A DNA stretch of 64,000 nt from Hibiscus mutabilis (lineage: Eukaryota > Streptophyta > Magnoliopsida > Malvales > Malvaceae), in the NCBI GenBank assembly GCA_019671005.1, contig CM033744.1, positions 7,778,208 to 7,842,207 of the forward strand, in the 5' to 3' direction. The first letter of the stretch is position 1. Each line of letters opens with the position of its first letter. The position numbers and the translations under genes were made by a program. Shown one piece after another: positions 22,909 through 33,200 of this stretch. A model generated the notes under the pieces. The model was not told the origin of the DNA. It did no database searches and saw only the letters and a list, made by a program, of their open reading frames with translations.

Positions 22909-24912
22909 TTACCAAATTATTTGCCTTTTTCTTTCCCAAGTTGCTTTCAGCACCAAACTGGCACTTGGTTGGTAGCCTCCCATTGCAATGGCTTCTTTTG
23001 ATATCCGGCATGGACGGCTCCTAAGCAGCAGCAATGCGAGCTCATATTTTCTGGAAGTAGAAAAATCAAAACAGGAACCTAGTCCAAGATCCCAAGAATG
23101 GAAAACGGCAATCAACGACCGGAGCAGCAACGGTGGGTCTCTGACTCTCCCTATCCTACTAAATTTACCCTCCTTTCGTTGCTTCGGTACTCCACTTCCC
23201 TTTCGACTTGTTGCCCTCTTTTGGGTCTCCACTTGATCATCCAGTTGATCCCATCCGCCATACTTTGGGACTCTCTGACCACCCTTATCACGTAAACCAC
23301 CATCTGAATTCAACCACGAGCTATAACTTGTCTTCTCTTCACCAGTCTTATTTGTCTCTCGTTTTCCTTTCTTCGTTCTCGTGTTATTTGCAGCAGCCCT
23401 CGTAAATTGTTTCTTCTTGGTCCTGCGCTTGGGGGTGGATTTCCATCTCTTACTCGTCCTTCCCGAAACCTTGTCGAACACAAGTGAAAGTGCTGACTGC
23501 CCCAGTGGGACAGCTAATGCCATGATAAAAGTATTTGGTCCGGTTCCGAGCAACAATGATATAGCAATGGCTGGTAGCATCCAGCCAAAAGCTCTAAATA
23601 CCTATATGTAGAAATCTTTAAGGTAAGTACCTTACCATATTCATCTGAAAGATTGAAATCCAAATCCAAGTCATACATGAAGAAAATGTGATATGTAAAC
23701 AAACGAAACCCAAAACTTGCAATGAATTAAATAATATGCATAATACAACTAATCTTAATCTTTTAACAACGGTTGTAAATGAACTGAACGTTCAGCGAAC
23801 CGTTCGTAAACCGTTTGGCGGAAAGTTCGTTTATATTAGTTTATTTATTAAACGAACGAACGTGAACAAGATCTTTTGTTCGTTTAATTAAATGAACAAA
23901 TACGAACAAAGAGCTCATTCATTCATTTTTGTTCGTATATTAAAAATATGAAATAAAAAGAAAAAAATTAAACAATACTCAATGTTAATTTGCGTTCGTT
24001 TATCATTTTAACAAACGGACATGAACAAACACGAACAAGCTACATTTCTTAACGAACGAACACAAACAAGTTACATTCCTTAACGAACGAACACGAACAA
24101 AAAATTATGTTTGTTGAGTTGTTCGTGTACGTTCGTTTGTTAGGTTAAAATTAAACGAACGAACATGAACATACCCTCGTTCGGTTCGTTTACAGGAAAG
24201 TAGAGACACCATGTAAAAGTCAGTAAACTTTTTTCTTCATATCAACTACATTCATTACAAGTATGCTATGGAGATAGACACATACACCACGCAAGAATAT
24301 CCCCATTCCCCGTATTCTCCCAAACAATTCTTTGCAACAATGAGAAAAATCCTATCTTTGCAGCCCCATTCTAAGATGAGTTTCAATTATTGTAGAATCA
24401 TCATAATCATAGAATTCAAAGTATGGCAAAACAGCTCCACTATCTTCTAACCAAACAATCATGCTTTCCTCAAGCCTAAACCCTAGTTCCTTTCTCAATC
24501 AAATGTTTCCCAAATTCACATCATTCCCTAATACCAAATTATTGACCCAATTAATTTATTTTATCAGCAAACCAGAAAAGCTTAATTACAGAAACTAAAA
24601 TTGGCTACCTTAAAAACCCAGAATTCATCATCCTCATCTAAATTCCAGACATCTTCGTAATCATCGAAATCAGACCACCATACCCTCTGCTTCGCTGCGC
24701 CGGTGAACTCGAACTCGTCGTCACCGTCTTCGTCGATGGAACTTTGAGGATCGAATCTGGACCGTACATCTGTGCGGGGGAAACCAGAGGAATTGCAGCG
24801 TCGGACGTTGTTAGTGGTGGAGGTAATTGCTAAGGATTTGTTAAGGTTGAGAAGAGGAAGTGAAGTGAGGTGGAGAAGCAAGCAGAAGAAAGTGGTGAAG
24901 CTGAGTTCCCAT
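22909..24912 (-). CDS. putative plastid membrane protein, two exons (22909-23601, 24609-24912), apparently frameshifted
   Basis: Unknown function. Exon 1 ends ...DDEFWVFK at donor AAG/GTAGCC (24609). Exon 2 starts at 23601 after ATATAG and continues VFRAFGWMLPAIAISLLLGT, a hydrophobic helix. A long basic Lys/Arg/Gly-rich hydrophilic part follows, then a second hydrophobic stretch near PLLLRSLIAVF. The N-terminus is Ser/Thr-rich, then acidic (SSIDEDGDDEFEFTG), suiting a transit peptide and a thylakoid or envelope protein. The ATG at 24910-24912 lies about 40 bases after a TATATAAAAA box, but its frame stops at 24841-24843; the exon continues in the +1 frame. After IAVF the other frame reads PFLGSWTRFLF and then a stop, a more natural end than the tail to 22909. 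Two one-base lesions or assembly indels are therefore likely. Confidence 0.65.
23602..24608 (-). other. intron of the plastid-protein gene, carrying a GTTCG-rich MITE (about 23771-24195)
   Basis: The MITE is full of inverted CGAACGAAC/GTTCGTTCG words. Its ends are similar when inverted (TGTAAATGAACTGAACG versus TGTAAACGAACCGAACG). The ends resemble hAT-type MITEs, but I could not find a matching 8-bp duplication. The insertion leaves both splice sites intact. Confidence 0.55.
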
Positions 24913-24954
24913 TGAGTTGAATAAATTAATTTCTTAATTTATTTTTATATAGTT

Positions 24955-24968
24955 TGTTATTAATTGTT
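24955..24968 (-). promoter_or_regulatory. TATA-box region of the plastid-protein gene
   Basis: On the minus strand CTATATAAAAATAAATT lies about 40 bases upstream of the ATG at 24912. It is the only clear TATA element near this start. Confidence 0.4.
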
Positions 24969-25137
24969 TATATATATCTATAATCTATAATGTCTACTCC
25001 TAAAAAACACGCGTCAGATAAACTTTTGGATCACGACATCCTTTATTATTATTTTAGGATAAATTATATAAATGATTTTTGTTTATAAGCCGTTTTCTAT
25101 TAAGTGTTTCGATTATGAAAATTTATAAAATTATTAT

Positions 25138-25447
25138 TCAGGCTTAATATTAAAATAAATATTTAAATTATTCTATTTTTTAGGTGTTTAATTTTTCCCT
25201 CTTTTATTATTATTATTTGTTTAAAGTAAATATTTAAATTATTTTTTGGTCAAAGTATGTAAATTAATTTAATCTTAATAGAATAGAAAAATAATAATTT
25301 GAACACCTAAAAGGTGAAACAAAAGTTGAGGCACCTAAAAGGAAAAAAAAAACATGATAGTTTAAGCACCTAAAGAGGCAAAAAAATAGTTTAGACACTT
25401 AAAAAGAAAAAACATGATAGTTAGACTCTTATTTTGACATTAAGCCA
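25138..25447. mobile_element. MITE (inverted ends AGGCTTAAT...ATTAAGCC)
   Basis: The left end AGGCTTAATATTAAAATAA and the reversed right end GGCTTAATGTCAAAATAAG are inverted copies. The interior repeats CACCTAAA words. No clean target duplication was found. Confidence 0.5.
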
Positions 25448-25533
25448 ATTATCATTAGACTAAAAAATTAATATTAAATAACGTAGAAGTTAATAAAATT
25501 AGGGTAAACTACATTTATGACCATCCAACTATA

Positions 25534-25987
25534 GGTAAAGGTTTGTAAAAATATCTGATTTGATCAGTTTATCTGATCCTATTTTTATTTTTTGATCGAA
25601 ACTCGATCCGATTTTTTATTTTTCGGATCAAGTTTCAGATTATATGAAAAATTAAAATATAAAATTTTATGAATATGAATCTTGTTATATTTATCAATTT
25701 GATGTTTGTTATATTCGAAAATTCAAAAAATTAAAATTTTTATAGCTGCGAATCTTGTTATATTTGGCAACTTGTTGCTATTTATATTTGAAAATTTGAT
25801 ATTTTCATAGATACGATCACCAAATCCGAAAAATACTTAAATCAAATTATATATTGGGATAACCAGATATTAGAATATTCGGATATTCAATTTTTTCGGA
25901 TTGAACATGGATCACTATTTTATCGATCCAAAATTTTGTATATTTGATTTTTTGGATGTGATTCGATATCTAAAAATGCACAGCCCT
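25534..25987. mobile_element. nested MITE (hAT-like), TSD AACTATA
   Basis: It lies inside the left end of the cassette and is flanked by AACTATA at 25527-25533 and 25988-25994 (7/8 if extended by one). Its ends are weakly inverted (GGTAAAGGTTTGTAAAAATATC against AGGGCTGTGCATTTTTAGATAT read with gaps). No coding sequence. Confidence 0.55.
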
Positions 25988-26167
25988 AACTATAAGTCTG
26001 ACTCAATTTTGATCACTGAACTACAGATTGTCATTTATATCGCTATACTTTTAAAATGATTTCAATCAAGCAATTGGCAGTTAACTTTTGACATAAAAAA
26101 CTGACAGTTAGATAAATTTATATAATTACACATTTATTCATCTTATGCATTTTATTAATTTGGCCAC

Positions 26168-26398
26168 TCAATGAACGAAGGCCATTAACTTCCGACCTCC
26201 TCCACCAGTATATCTTTGGGACTCATCACGTCCTCGATTATAATATTTGCTCAGCCGTCCCTTGCACTTATCATCATCGAGTCCGCATGGTTTTCCGCGG
26301 CGTCCTCCCAATCCTGTGTAGTTAATCGCCGCACCTGCACCGTGTTCCACCACCATTGCACAAACCCATAGCACCATGACTTTCTTCACCACACCCAT
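26168..26398 (-). CDS. RALF-like secreted peptide, copy 1 (lacks the C-terminal cysteine pair)
   Basis: The 76-residue product has an N-terminal hydrophobic signal (VMVLWVCAMVV) and then a short mature peptide. RALF marks are INYTGL (the YISY-like motif), PCGLDDDKC (first Cys pair, six residues between) and YYNRG. There is no dibasic S1P propeptide site, so it belongs to the short RALF type. RALF peptides act in the apoplast on CrRLK1L receptor kinases and LORELEI/LLG proteins. The second Cys pair, present in copies 2 and 3 as RGCx5C or YCx5C, is here RGR...QRY (CGT and TAT codons), so only one disulfide could form. It is probably non-functional or altered. The start is ATG at 26396-26398. 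Copy 2 shares its upstream region and the C-terminal GGGGRKLM. Confidence 0.75.
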   Translation of the reverse strand: MGVVKKVMVLWVCAMVVEHGAGAAINYTGLGGRRGKPCGLDDDKCKGRLSKYYNRGRDESQRYTGGGGRKLMAFVH

Positions 26399-26640
26399 TT
26401 TGTTCCAAGGAATTTGTTCAAATTATTAGAACTCTACAAATTCCTCGTTTGATTCACAAGGGAATAGATTAGGGGTTTGTGTAGTTTCATAATGTGGGCA
26501 AATTTAGTATATCTTTTAACCAACAACAAAACTTGAACATTTTTAGTAAATAAGATGAGGAAATAGGAACTGTCCGATCTCTTTGGACAATATTTGAATA
26601 TAGACGTGCAATATTTGACAAAGTTTATGCACAAATATTT
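26399..26640 (-). promoter_or_regulatory. upstream region shared by RALF-like copies 1 and 2
   Basis: It aligns with 29310-29545. Shared words include GTAGTTTCA, AAATTTAGTAT, TTTTAACCAACAA, TCTCTTTG and GCAATATTTGACAAAGTT. The AAAT(T/A)TAGTA...TTAACC pair also appears upstream of copy 3 near 45860-45880. Confidence 0.55.
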
Positions 26641-26728
26641 GTGTGGTGGTGGTGGTGGTGGTGGTGGGGGGTTCTATTTCAGTGGCCTCCTGGTAAGTAT
26701 AGCTTGATGCAACAACTAAAATATGTCC

Positions 26729-26870
26729 TTAATGTTTGTATGTTAAGGATGCAATACTGTTTGAGCAACTACGCAGCTCTAGTCTTCTACTTTTGACATC
26801 CCATGCAATAACATAACCCACATTATCACCCGAGACAAAAACACCTGAGATGAATGGATTGAATGCAATG
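26729..26870 (-). pseudogene. WD40-like exon fragment
   Basis: The minus strand encodes FNPFISGVFVSGDNVGYVIA followed by WDVKSRRLELR. This looks like one WD40 blade (GH-like start lost, ...VIAWD core). It has no start, no flanking blades and no splice context, so it is a captured or degenerate piece. The identification is by pattern only. Confidence 0.4.
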
Positions 26871-27239
26871 AGAAACTTTGAAAATCTTTTTTTTCCCTCC
26901 CTTATGAGAGGTAAGTTGAAAGGTTGAAGAAGATAAGGTGAAAAAGCTCTTTTTCCCCTTCTTTTTATGAAAGATAAGTTGGAAGGTTGAAGAAGATACA
27001 ACTAAGGAGGAAGGTTCAGTCATAGAAGGACAAGAGAGGAAGAAGAAAAGTTAAATGTCAGCATTTTCTAATGAAAATTAATGAGAATGACCTTAATGAA
27101 AGAGAATTAAAAACTCAATGACAATATCGCATGTTTTAAAGTTTGGTGACAAAAATACAAGTGCCCTGAAAAATTCGGTGACCATTTATGCAGTTTACCC
27201 TAAAGTTAACTCTAAATTAGTTAACTATTGAGGATGTGA

Positions 27240-27625
27240 CTTCCTGTTGATGGTCTGTGTAAATGTTGTGGGGGTGCAGGAAACTCGTAGCCTCATCTTC
27301 TTTGAATGCTCTTTCTTAAGGGGGGTGTGGGAAGATATTCTTAGACCGTGTAATGTTTGCAGATCCATGGGAAGTTGAGATGAGGAAGTTGCATGGGTTG
27401 TAGCTCTTTTGAAGGGGAAATGCCTCATTGTATTAATCTTTAAAATGATTTGGTGTGCATACATATACTATATATATGGGAGGAGCGAAATCATGCACAT
27501 TTTAAGGGAGTTGCAAGATGTACATGTGAGATCATTAATTGTATTAGAGAAATTGTTAGGGTAAGAGTACATAGTAAGTCTGTTAGATTTGATTATGTAA
27601 ATTATGAACTTTTGTTGGGCTCGTA
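27240..27625 (+). pseudogene. 3' end of a LINE ORF2 (zinc-binding RT-associated domain)
   Basis: The plus strand reads LIFFECSFLRGVWEDILRPC, then WVVALLKGK and, after a one-base frame change, WEERNHAHFKGVARCTCEII and VRFDYVNYELLLGS stop. This is the zf-RVT-like C-terminus of plant L1-type LINE reverse transcriptase. An in-frame TGA and a frameshift show that it is dead. Nothing of the RT proper is present, so it is a 5'-truncated insertion. Confidence 0.65.
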
Positions 27626-27639
27626 ATCTTTCAACCGAA

Positions 27640-28796
27640 TTATCAAGATGGGATGAATTGGCTTGAAAGGAAATTTAATGGAAGCAATGGAATTTAAAAA
27701 TTGGACACAATGATTTATAGCGGCTTGACTTTCTAACCAAAGTTTACGTCCACTATCTTAGCTTCACACTAAGAATTTTCTACAAATTCACTAATTTGTC
27801 TTTCTTCTTCAAGGATCAAGAGTAACCTTTACAAGACCCTCAAAACTTATACTCCAAAGCTTTGAGACTCTCTCTCAAGAGAAGATTACAATTGAGAAAT
27901 TATAACAATTTTGCTCAACAAGTGTTTGCACTCTTACGTACTCACCCAAATCCTAAACACTTGAGCAATTATAACAATTTTGCTCAACAAGTGTTCCCTA
28001 CAAGAAATATAACAATTTAAGTATAAAAATCACTTTCTTTATAGTTGAATGTTGGCAACTTGTTTCTTAGTCTTCCATGGATGCTTGATGGTGTCTTTTA
28101 TACCTCTAATAAGTTTGTGGTTGTTTATGACCGTTGGGGATGGATTAGAGTCGTTGGGAGATATTAAAACCGAGCATTAAATGCTTAACTGCACAGATGT
28201 TATGAAACCATTGCAGGGGTTTCGAAATCATTGGGGGTTTTCAAATGAAAACTTAGTCGTTACTAGCCGTTATAGTGGTCTCGTTTAAAAACCAGGCAGG
28301 GGGTTTCGAAACCAGGAAAGAAGTTTCGAAACCTGTTTCCCAGGTTTGGTTTTCAGCCTTACTGCCTCAATAGTTTCGAAACCATTTATAGGGGGTTTTT
28401 CGAAACCTGCACTAAAACTTGTAAAACCAGCTAAAAATTGACTTTAAAAGATATATTCGATGTAGGAACAAAGTCAAAATATTTTAAACATATTTTTCAA
28501 GTTTTATGGACTTTGAAATATTTCAGAAGTATGTTTAAGTCCAAAAATATTTTTCATAAAAGTTATATTAAAATCTTTATCTCAACACTTTTGTACAGTT
28601 AAAAAAAGAGAGAATTCAATTGATTTCCTAGGTTTTTCATTTGTATTTTTTGTAGTAGTTTTAGGTTTTGCATTTGTATTTTTTGAAGTAGTTTGATGCT
28701 GCTTCTTAGATAATATAATAAAAATTTATCCTAAAAGATCTCTAAATTAGTTCTTATTCCAAATTTTCATCTCCAATCAAATATCAAAATACCGAT
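27640..28796. repeat. unassigned repeat with TTTCGAAA palindromes
   Basis: A 30-bp word (AATTATAACAATTTTGCTCA...) occurs twice at about 27897 and 27965. From 28200 to 28410 the palindrome TTTCGAAA recurs five times, usually as GTTTCGAAACC. It resembles a retrotransposon LTR, but I found no pair. Confidence 0.45.
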
Positions 28797-28805
28797 GTTG
28801 TAACT

Positions 28806-28898
28806 AATTGGTCAAGTAATAAGGATAGTATGTTGTATCATCTTATATGAGTTTAAATCCCCACTTTTATCTTAGAAATGTAATTATTTCTATTTAAT
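28806..28898 (+). mobile_element. probable tRNA-derived SINE
   Basis: A-box-like TGGTCAAGTAATAAGG, B-box-like GAGTTTAAATCCCC and an A-rich end (TTTAATAAAAAAA). The flanks AATACCGATGTTG and AATGCTGATGTTG are near-identical, consistent with a decayed target duplication. Ends are approximate. Confidence 0.5.
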
Positions 28899-29075
28899 AA
28901 AAAAATGCTGATGTTGCAAAAGAAAAATCCAAAAATAAATAAAAAAAGTAATTATATTTCAGGAATCAAAGGGTGACAACAAGGAATAAATCAACATATG
29001 AAACCATTGATTACTTGCTTATATAACAATGTGGGTGTGAAAGGGAGAAGTCCGTTTGCTGCAAGTGCATTGAGC

Positions 29076-29309
29076 TCAAGGAGAGATTACCATTAATTTC
29101 CTACCACCTCCTCCACGGCATCTCTGGGAAGGTTCACATCCTCGGTTATAATGATTGGACGGCGGTGGCAGACAACCGCTGAAATTGCGTTTGCATGGCT
29201 TTTGCAGATTTCTTCCCATTGTTGGGTATTTGATCAGTGGTTGCGCACTGGCAGCACCGTGTTCCATCAGCATGGAGATCACCACCATCGTACAGATCCA
29301 TAGGATCAT
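29076..29309 (-). CDS. RALF-like secreted peptide, copy 2 (four cysteines)
   Basis: A 77-residue product if translation starts at the ATG at 29307-29309; the upstream codon aligned with the copy 3 start is GTG, and the one aligned with the copy 1 start is ATC. The remaining hydrophobic signal MILWICTMVVISML is still adequate. The mature part has IKYPTMGRN (YISY-like), PCKRNFSGC and RGCEPSQRC: the two Cys pairs with six and five residues between, as in RALFs. It ends GGGGRKLMVISP. Expected role: an apoplastic signal peptide perceived by CrRLK1L kinases. The TGA stop is at 29076-29078. It is the best-preserved partner of copy 1, 2.9 kb away on the same strand. The mature Cys scaffold is intact. 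Confidence 0.8.
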   Translation of the reverse strand: MILWICTMVVISMLMEHGAASAQPLIKYPTMGRNLQKPCKRNFSGCLPPPSNHYNRGCEPSQRCRGGGGRKLMVISP

Positions 29310-29545
29310 GATTTTCTTCTCCACGCCGATTTTTTAAAATCTTAATTAAAACTTTATTGTTTCGTAGTTTGATTCTCAAGAGAACCGATTCGGGGTTTAT
29401 GTAGTTTCAAAGTGTTGGTAAATTTAGTATTTTTAACCAACAAAATCAGAGTTTTTTTAGTAAAAAAGATTAGGAATATTGGAAATTTCTGGGTCTCTTT
29501 GAACGATATGTCTAAATATGTGCAATATTTGACAAAGTTGACATG

Positions 29546-30287
29546 TTGAAATCTCATTCTTTTTCTTTTTCTATCCATTACTATTATCGCATAGTCATTA
29601 AGTGTTAACATAGAAAGGGACATCGAAAATGAATTAAAGGTTTTTATCCGCTTATTCCAACTCTACTTCAAAAAATATCATTATTGAATTTGAACCATTG
29701 ATAAATTATATATTTTAGCCGCCAAGGTTTTCTGAAACCATTTTTTGCTCGATAGAGTATGATTTTATCGAGATAAAAAAATCATACAAGAGGTACTACC
29801 AAGTGTCTCGTTAAATCCCCCTAATTTTAGTCGGAAGAAAAGAGTACACATGATAGTCCGTACATATCGAACGAAGAAAAAATGCCAAAGACAAAGCAAA
29901 ACAAGAAAAAAAAAACAACATTGAAATGCCTGCAACACCTATGAGGAGTGCAAAACGCTCACACGCCCAACAATAAAGTAACACTTGAAAACATGTTCTT
30001 CGATCAACACACCATTCGCTAAATGCCTGCAAGACTATTCACCTTAAAAATTATATTATGACCTGGCGATGGAAAATAACATATCACTCACTGTCGACCA
30101 TCATTCAATCTTCAAATACGAACACCCAACCTACCAATGCCTTGTCCAATTTGCTACACCAAACTATGTGAAACTATTGCAACCATAGCATAATACACAA
30201 CATTCAAATCGCCAAACGTAAGAGTAACCCACCGATCAATACCTTGCCCAAATTGCTACACCAGACTACATGATCTCATCGTATCCC
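29546..30287. other. no gene recognised
   Basis: A repetitive-looking, C-rich plus strand at 29800-30280 has two related blocks (ACCAATGCCTTGTCCAATTTG and TCAATACCTTGCCCAAATTG, both followed by GCTACACCA). Possibly an old LINE or MULE piece; I cannot assign it. Confidence 0.35.
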
Positions 30288-33200
30288 TGTAACACCCTAA
30301 AATAATAATAATAAATAAAGAAGGAAGGTTGGGAAAAATGTAAAAAAATGAGGGATTGTTGAGAGGGATACTAGTTGTGAGAATCAAACCCGCAACCTAA
30401 GGCATCCAAGGCCAATAACCCAACAGACTAAGCTAAGGTAGCTCTTGGGTTTAAGCTGCCTTTATTTAACTTTAAGCTATATCTCATTTTTGCTCTGGAA
30501 TTAATAATAAAACCTGAGTGACCTTTCACCTTCCATTATTCGAACCATTTTCCAGAAATTCTCAGATTTTTTTTTCTCTCAACTACCTCTAAAGCTGTCG
30601 CCGTTCGTCCGTCTTCACCATCGTACCGTCATCGATACGCCACCATCAGTGTGTTCACCGACGATACCTGATCCCAATCCTAACCGCCACGCGTAGAACG
30701 CCAACACCGTTCGCTGTGGAGAACCGATTGAAGGTTCAATGAGAACCCTTGGAGTATTTAATTCTTGGGTATTTTTGAATATGGAAAAAATTTGCATTTT
30801 GGGCTATTTTCTAGTAGTCTTGGATCGCGCGTGGGGTATAAGCGCTGTCCAATGCGATTTTTGACTACCTTGGATGGTGGTCTATGTGAACTAGCCTTAA
30901 ACCGATCTTTCTCTAAATTGAACTGAGCTAAACTAACTTGAACCAATTCTGTCTGACCCGACCAACCCAGAACCTGACCCGTTTGACCTAAACTTGACCC
31001 GACCCGATCCGAACCTATCTGACCCGACCAGTTGACTAAGTCAACTCACTCAAGTTAACTCGTATGAGTTAACCCGTTGACTGTGTCAACTTGCTCGAGT
31101 CAACTTAGCCGAGTTAGCTCCATTGACCGTTGATTATTGACGTCAAAAGTTAAAATTTTTGAAAACCCTTATTTTATATTTTTCGATGTCCTGAGTTTAT
31201 TTTTGAAGTTTGTTTTGGGAAATTCTAACCCAAAAGTGTAACACCGCCTTCCTGGCCTGGTCGAGAATCAGGTCGGAAAGCGTTACTAGAACAATAACGA
31301 TGATCGGTACAATCAATATTCGATAATTTAATCTCATCATGCTTAAAAACGATACAAGCGATGCCACGAGTTCAATTAATCTGATATGAAACTGTGATTA
31401 TCCATTTGGGACCAATTTTAAACTTTTACAAGTTATAGGGACTAATTTGTAATTTTAGCATTTTAGAGGTCCTTTTTGAAATTAATCTTACTATAATGAA
31501 GTTCAACCTATATTCAATGATCATACAAATTTTTAGATTAATCGGAGTTCACTTACCCATTTAATTAAACCATATAATGTTTAGTGACCAATATGCTATG
31601 TTTTAAACTTATTCCAATTAACCTTTAATAGATTTACCTGTATCGGTATCGGTACTCAAGAGGTCGTACCGATACGCCTGTGTCATGGCCGCTAAAATGC
31701 TTAAGAGTCAATGAACCCGTATCAATAAGGTATCGACCTGTATCGATACACTACGCATATTTTATAATTATCAGAATTCAATGAACACTACTCGTATCGG
31801 TATGGCTGGGGGACTGTACCGGTACAGGTTGACCAGATTGACCATTTCGATACGCCCTAAGACCGTATCAATGAAATTAATTTTCTAGATTCTAGTGTTG
31901 ACTTTTTGTATCAATACACCCTTTGATGTATCGATACACCATTTTGACCGGCGTTGACCATGTCCAAATATACATACTTGTATCGATACGCCATCACCTG
32001 TATCGATACTTCCTACACTAGAATGACAGATTTGTTCTGGTTTTAATCCAATTTAGCCTATCAAACAATATCCAAATGTAATAAAATTTTACCATCAAAT
32101 TAATATCAACATAAACTACTAGCATGTCAAATTTTATGATCATATGAGTCCATTTACTAAGTTTTCACCTTTTTAGCGACTTATGCCAATTTTTACCAAT
32201 TTAAGCCCTTACCAATAGTCATTTTAGGCCTATTTAAGCATTCTCATAACATGCATAACATACACATATCAAAAAGCATACAAGTGACTATTACAACAAC
32301 TATGCCACCATCTTAGGAGTAAGTAAGAGAAGTAAACATTACATTCACCCTTGTAGGACTTGCCAAAATCTTCAAAAAGTTGTTTGATCTCCCGACCACT
32401 TTGCTTAACCTGAAAATGCATGAAGATGAATGCATTAGGCATACTTTGCCTAGTGAGGTAGTCACAACAATACCAAAAATACAATATGCATCCAAATGCA
32501 TGCTTAGGCAATATTTTCATGGTATTTCATTAATGTCCAATAACAATGCAACAAGTTCAATAGTATTGGTTCATTTATTCAATATCAATAACTCATATAG
32601 TTCAATAATAACCCTTGGATCGATCAAGATAGTGGATACGCGAATTCCTACGCCTCGCCAAATCAATAATGGTCAAATCCCTACGTCTCGCCAATTAACC
32701 AACACAACATTCCTCCGCCTCACTAATACATGGCCGTAGCCCAAGGACTGTAGTCCACCCGTACCAATGAGCTCATAAATCCTATGGCATACCAGTTGTA
32801 TCCAATGTCCACTCAAATCTAAGGTCCGGTAATTTAGGCCAATATTCAATACATCATTAATATCAAGAGGTTCAATGATTCAATAGCAATATGTTGACCC
32901 TTATGTCTATTTCAATGATCCGGTGAGTTTGATAACAATAGTTGGCCAATACAATATATTCAATAATTCAATGATAATGGTGATAGTTCTATGGTCAATA
33001 TCCAATGATCAATAGAAATACAATGATCTTTTCAATGGCATGTCAATGGTCAATATTCAATGATTCGATGGCAATAATCAATACTCAATGTTTCAATAGT
33101 TCAATAAGGAAGCTTACCGAAGCTTACCAATACACCTTCCAAAGGGTTCGATGCAATGCCCTTACTATCAATGTTAGAATAATATATTTAATGAAAATTG

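Larger units (their letters stand above)
25502..27200. mobile_element. TIR-bounded cassette carrying RALF-like copy 1 and a WD40-like fragment
   Basis: The ends are GGGTAAACTACATTTATGA and, reversed from the right, GGGTAAACTGCATAAATGG. Imperfect similarity continues for roughly 100 bases once the nested element 25534-25987 is removed. The flanks are TAAAATTA (25494-25501) and TAAAGTTA (27201-27208), 7/8 identical. The terminal GGGTAAACT matches the family of the MITE at 2003-2490. The interior includes the RALF-like gene at 26168 with its upstream region, a (GGT)n run at 26643-26667, a ~60-bp tandem duplication at 26880-27000, and a WD40-like scrap. Confidence 0.55.

Noticed and set aside
30615..30946. 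Two overlapping minus-strand ORFs (about 60 codons each)
   Set aside because: They lie inside the Tekay-like LTR and resemble no protein.
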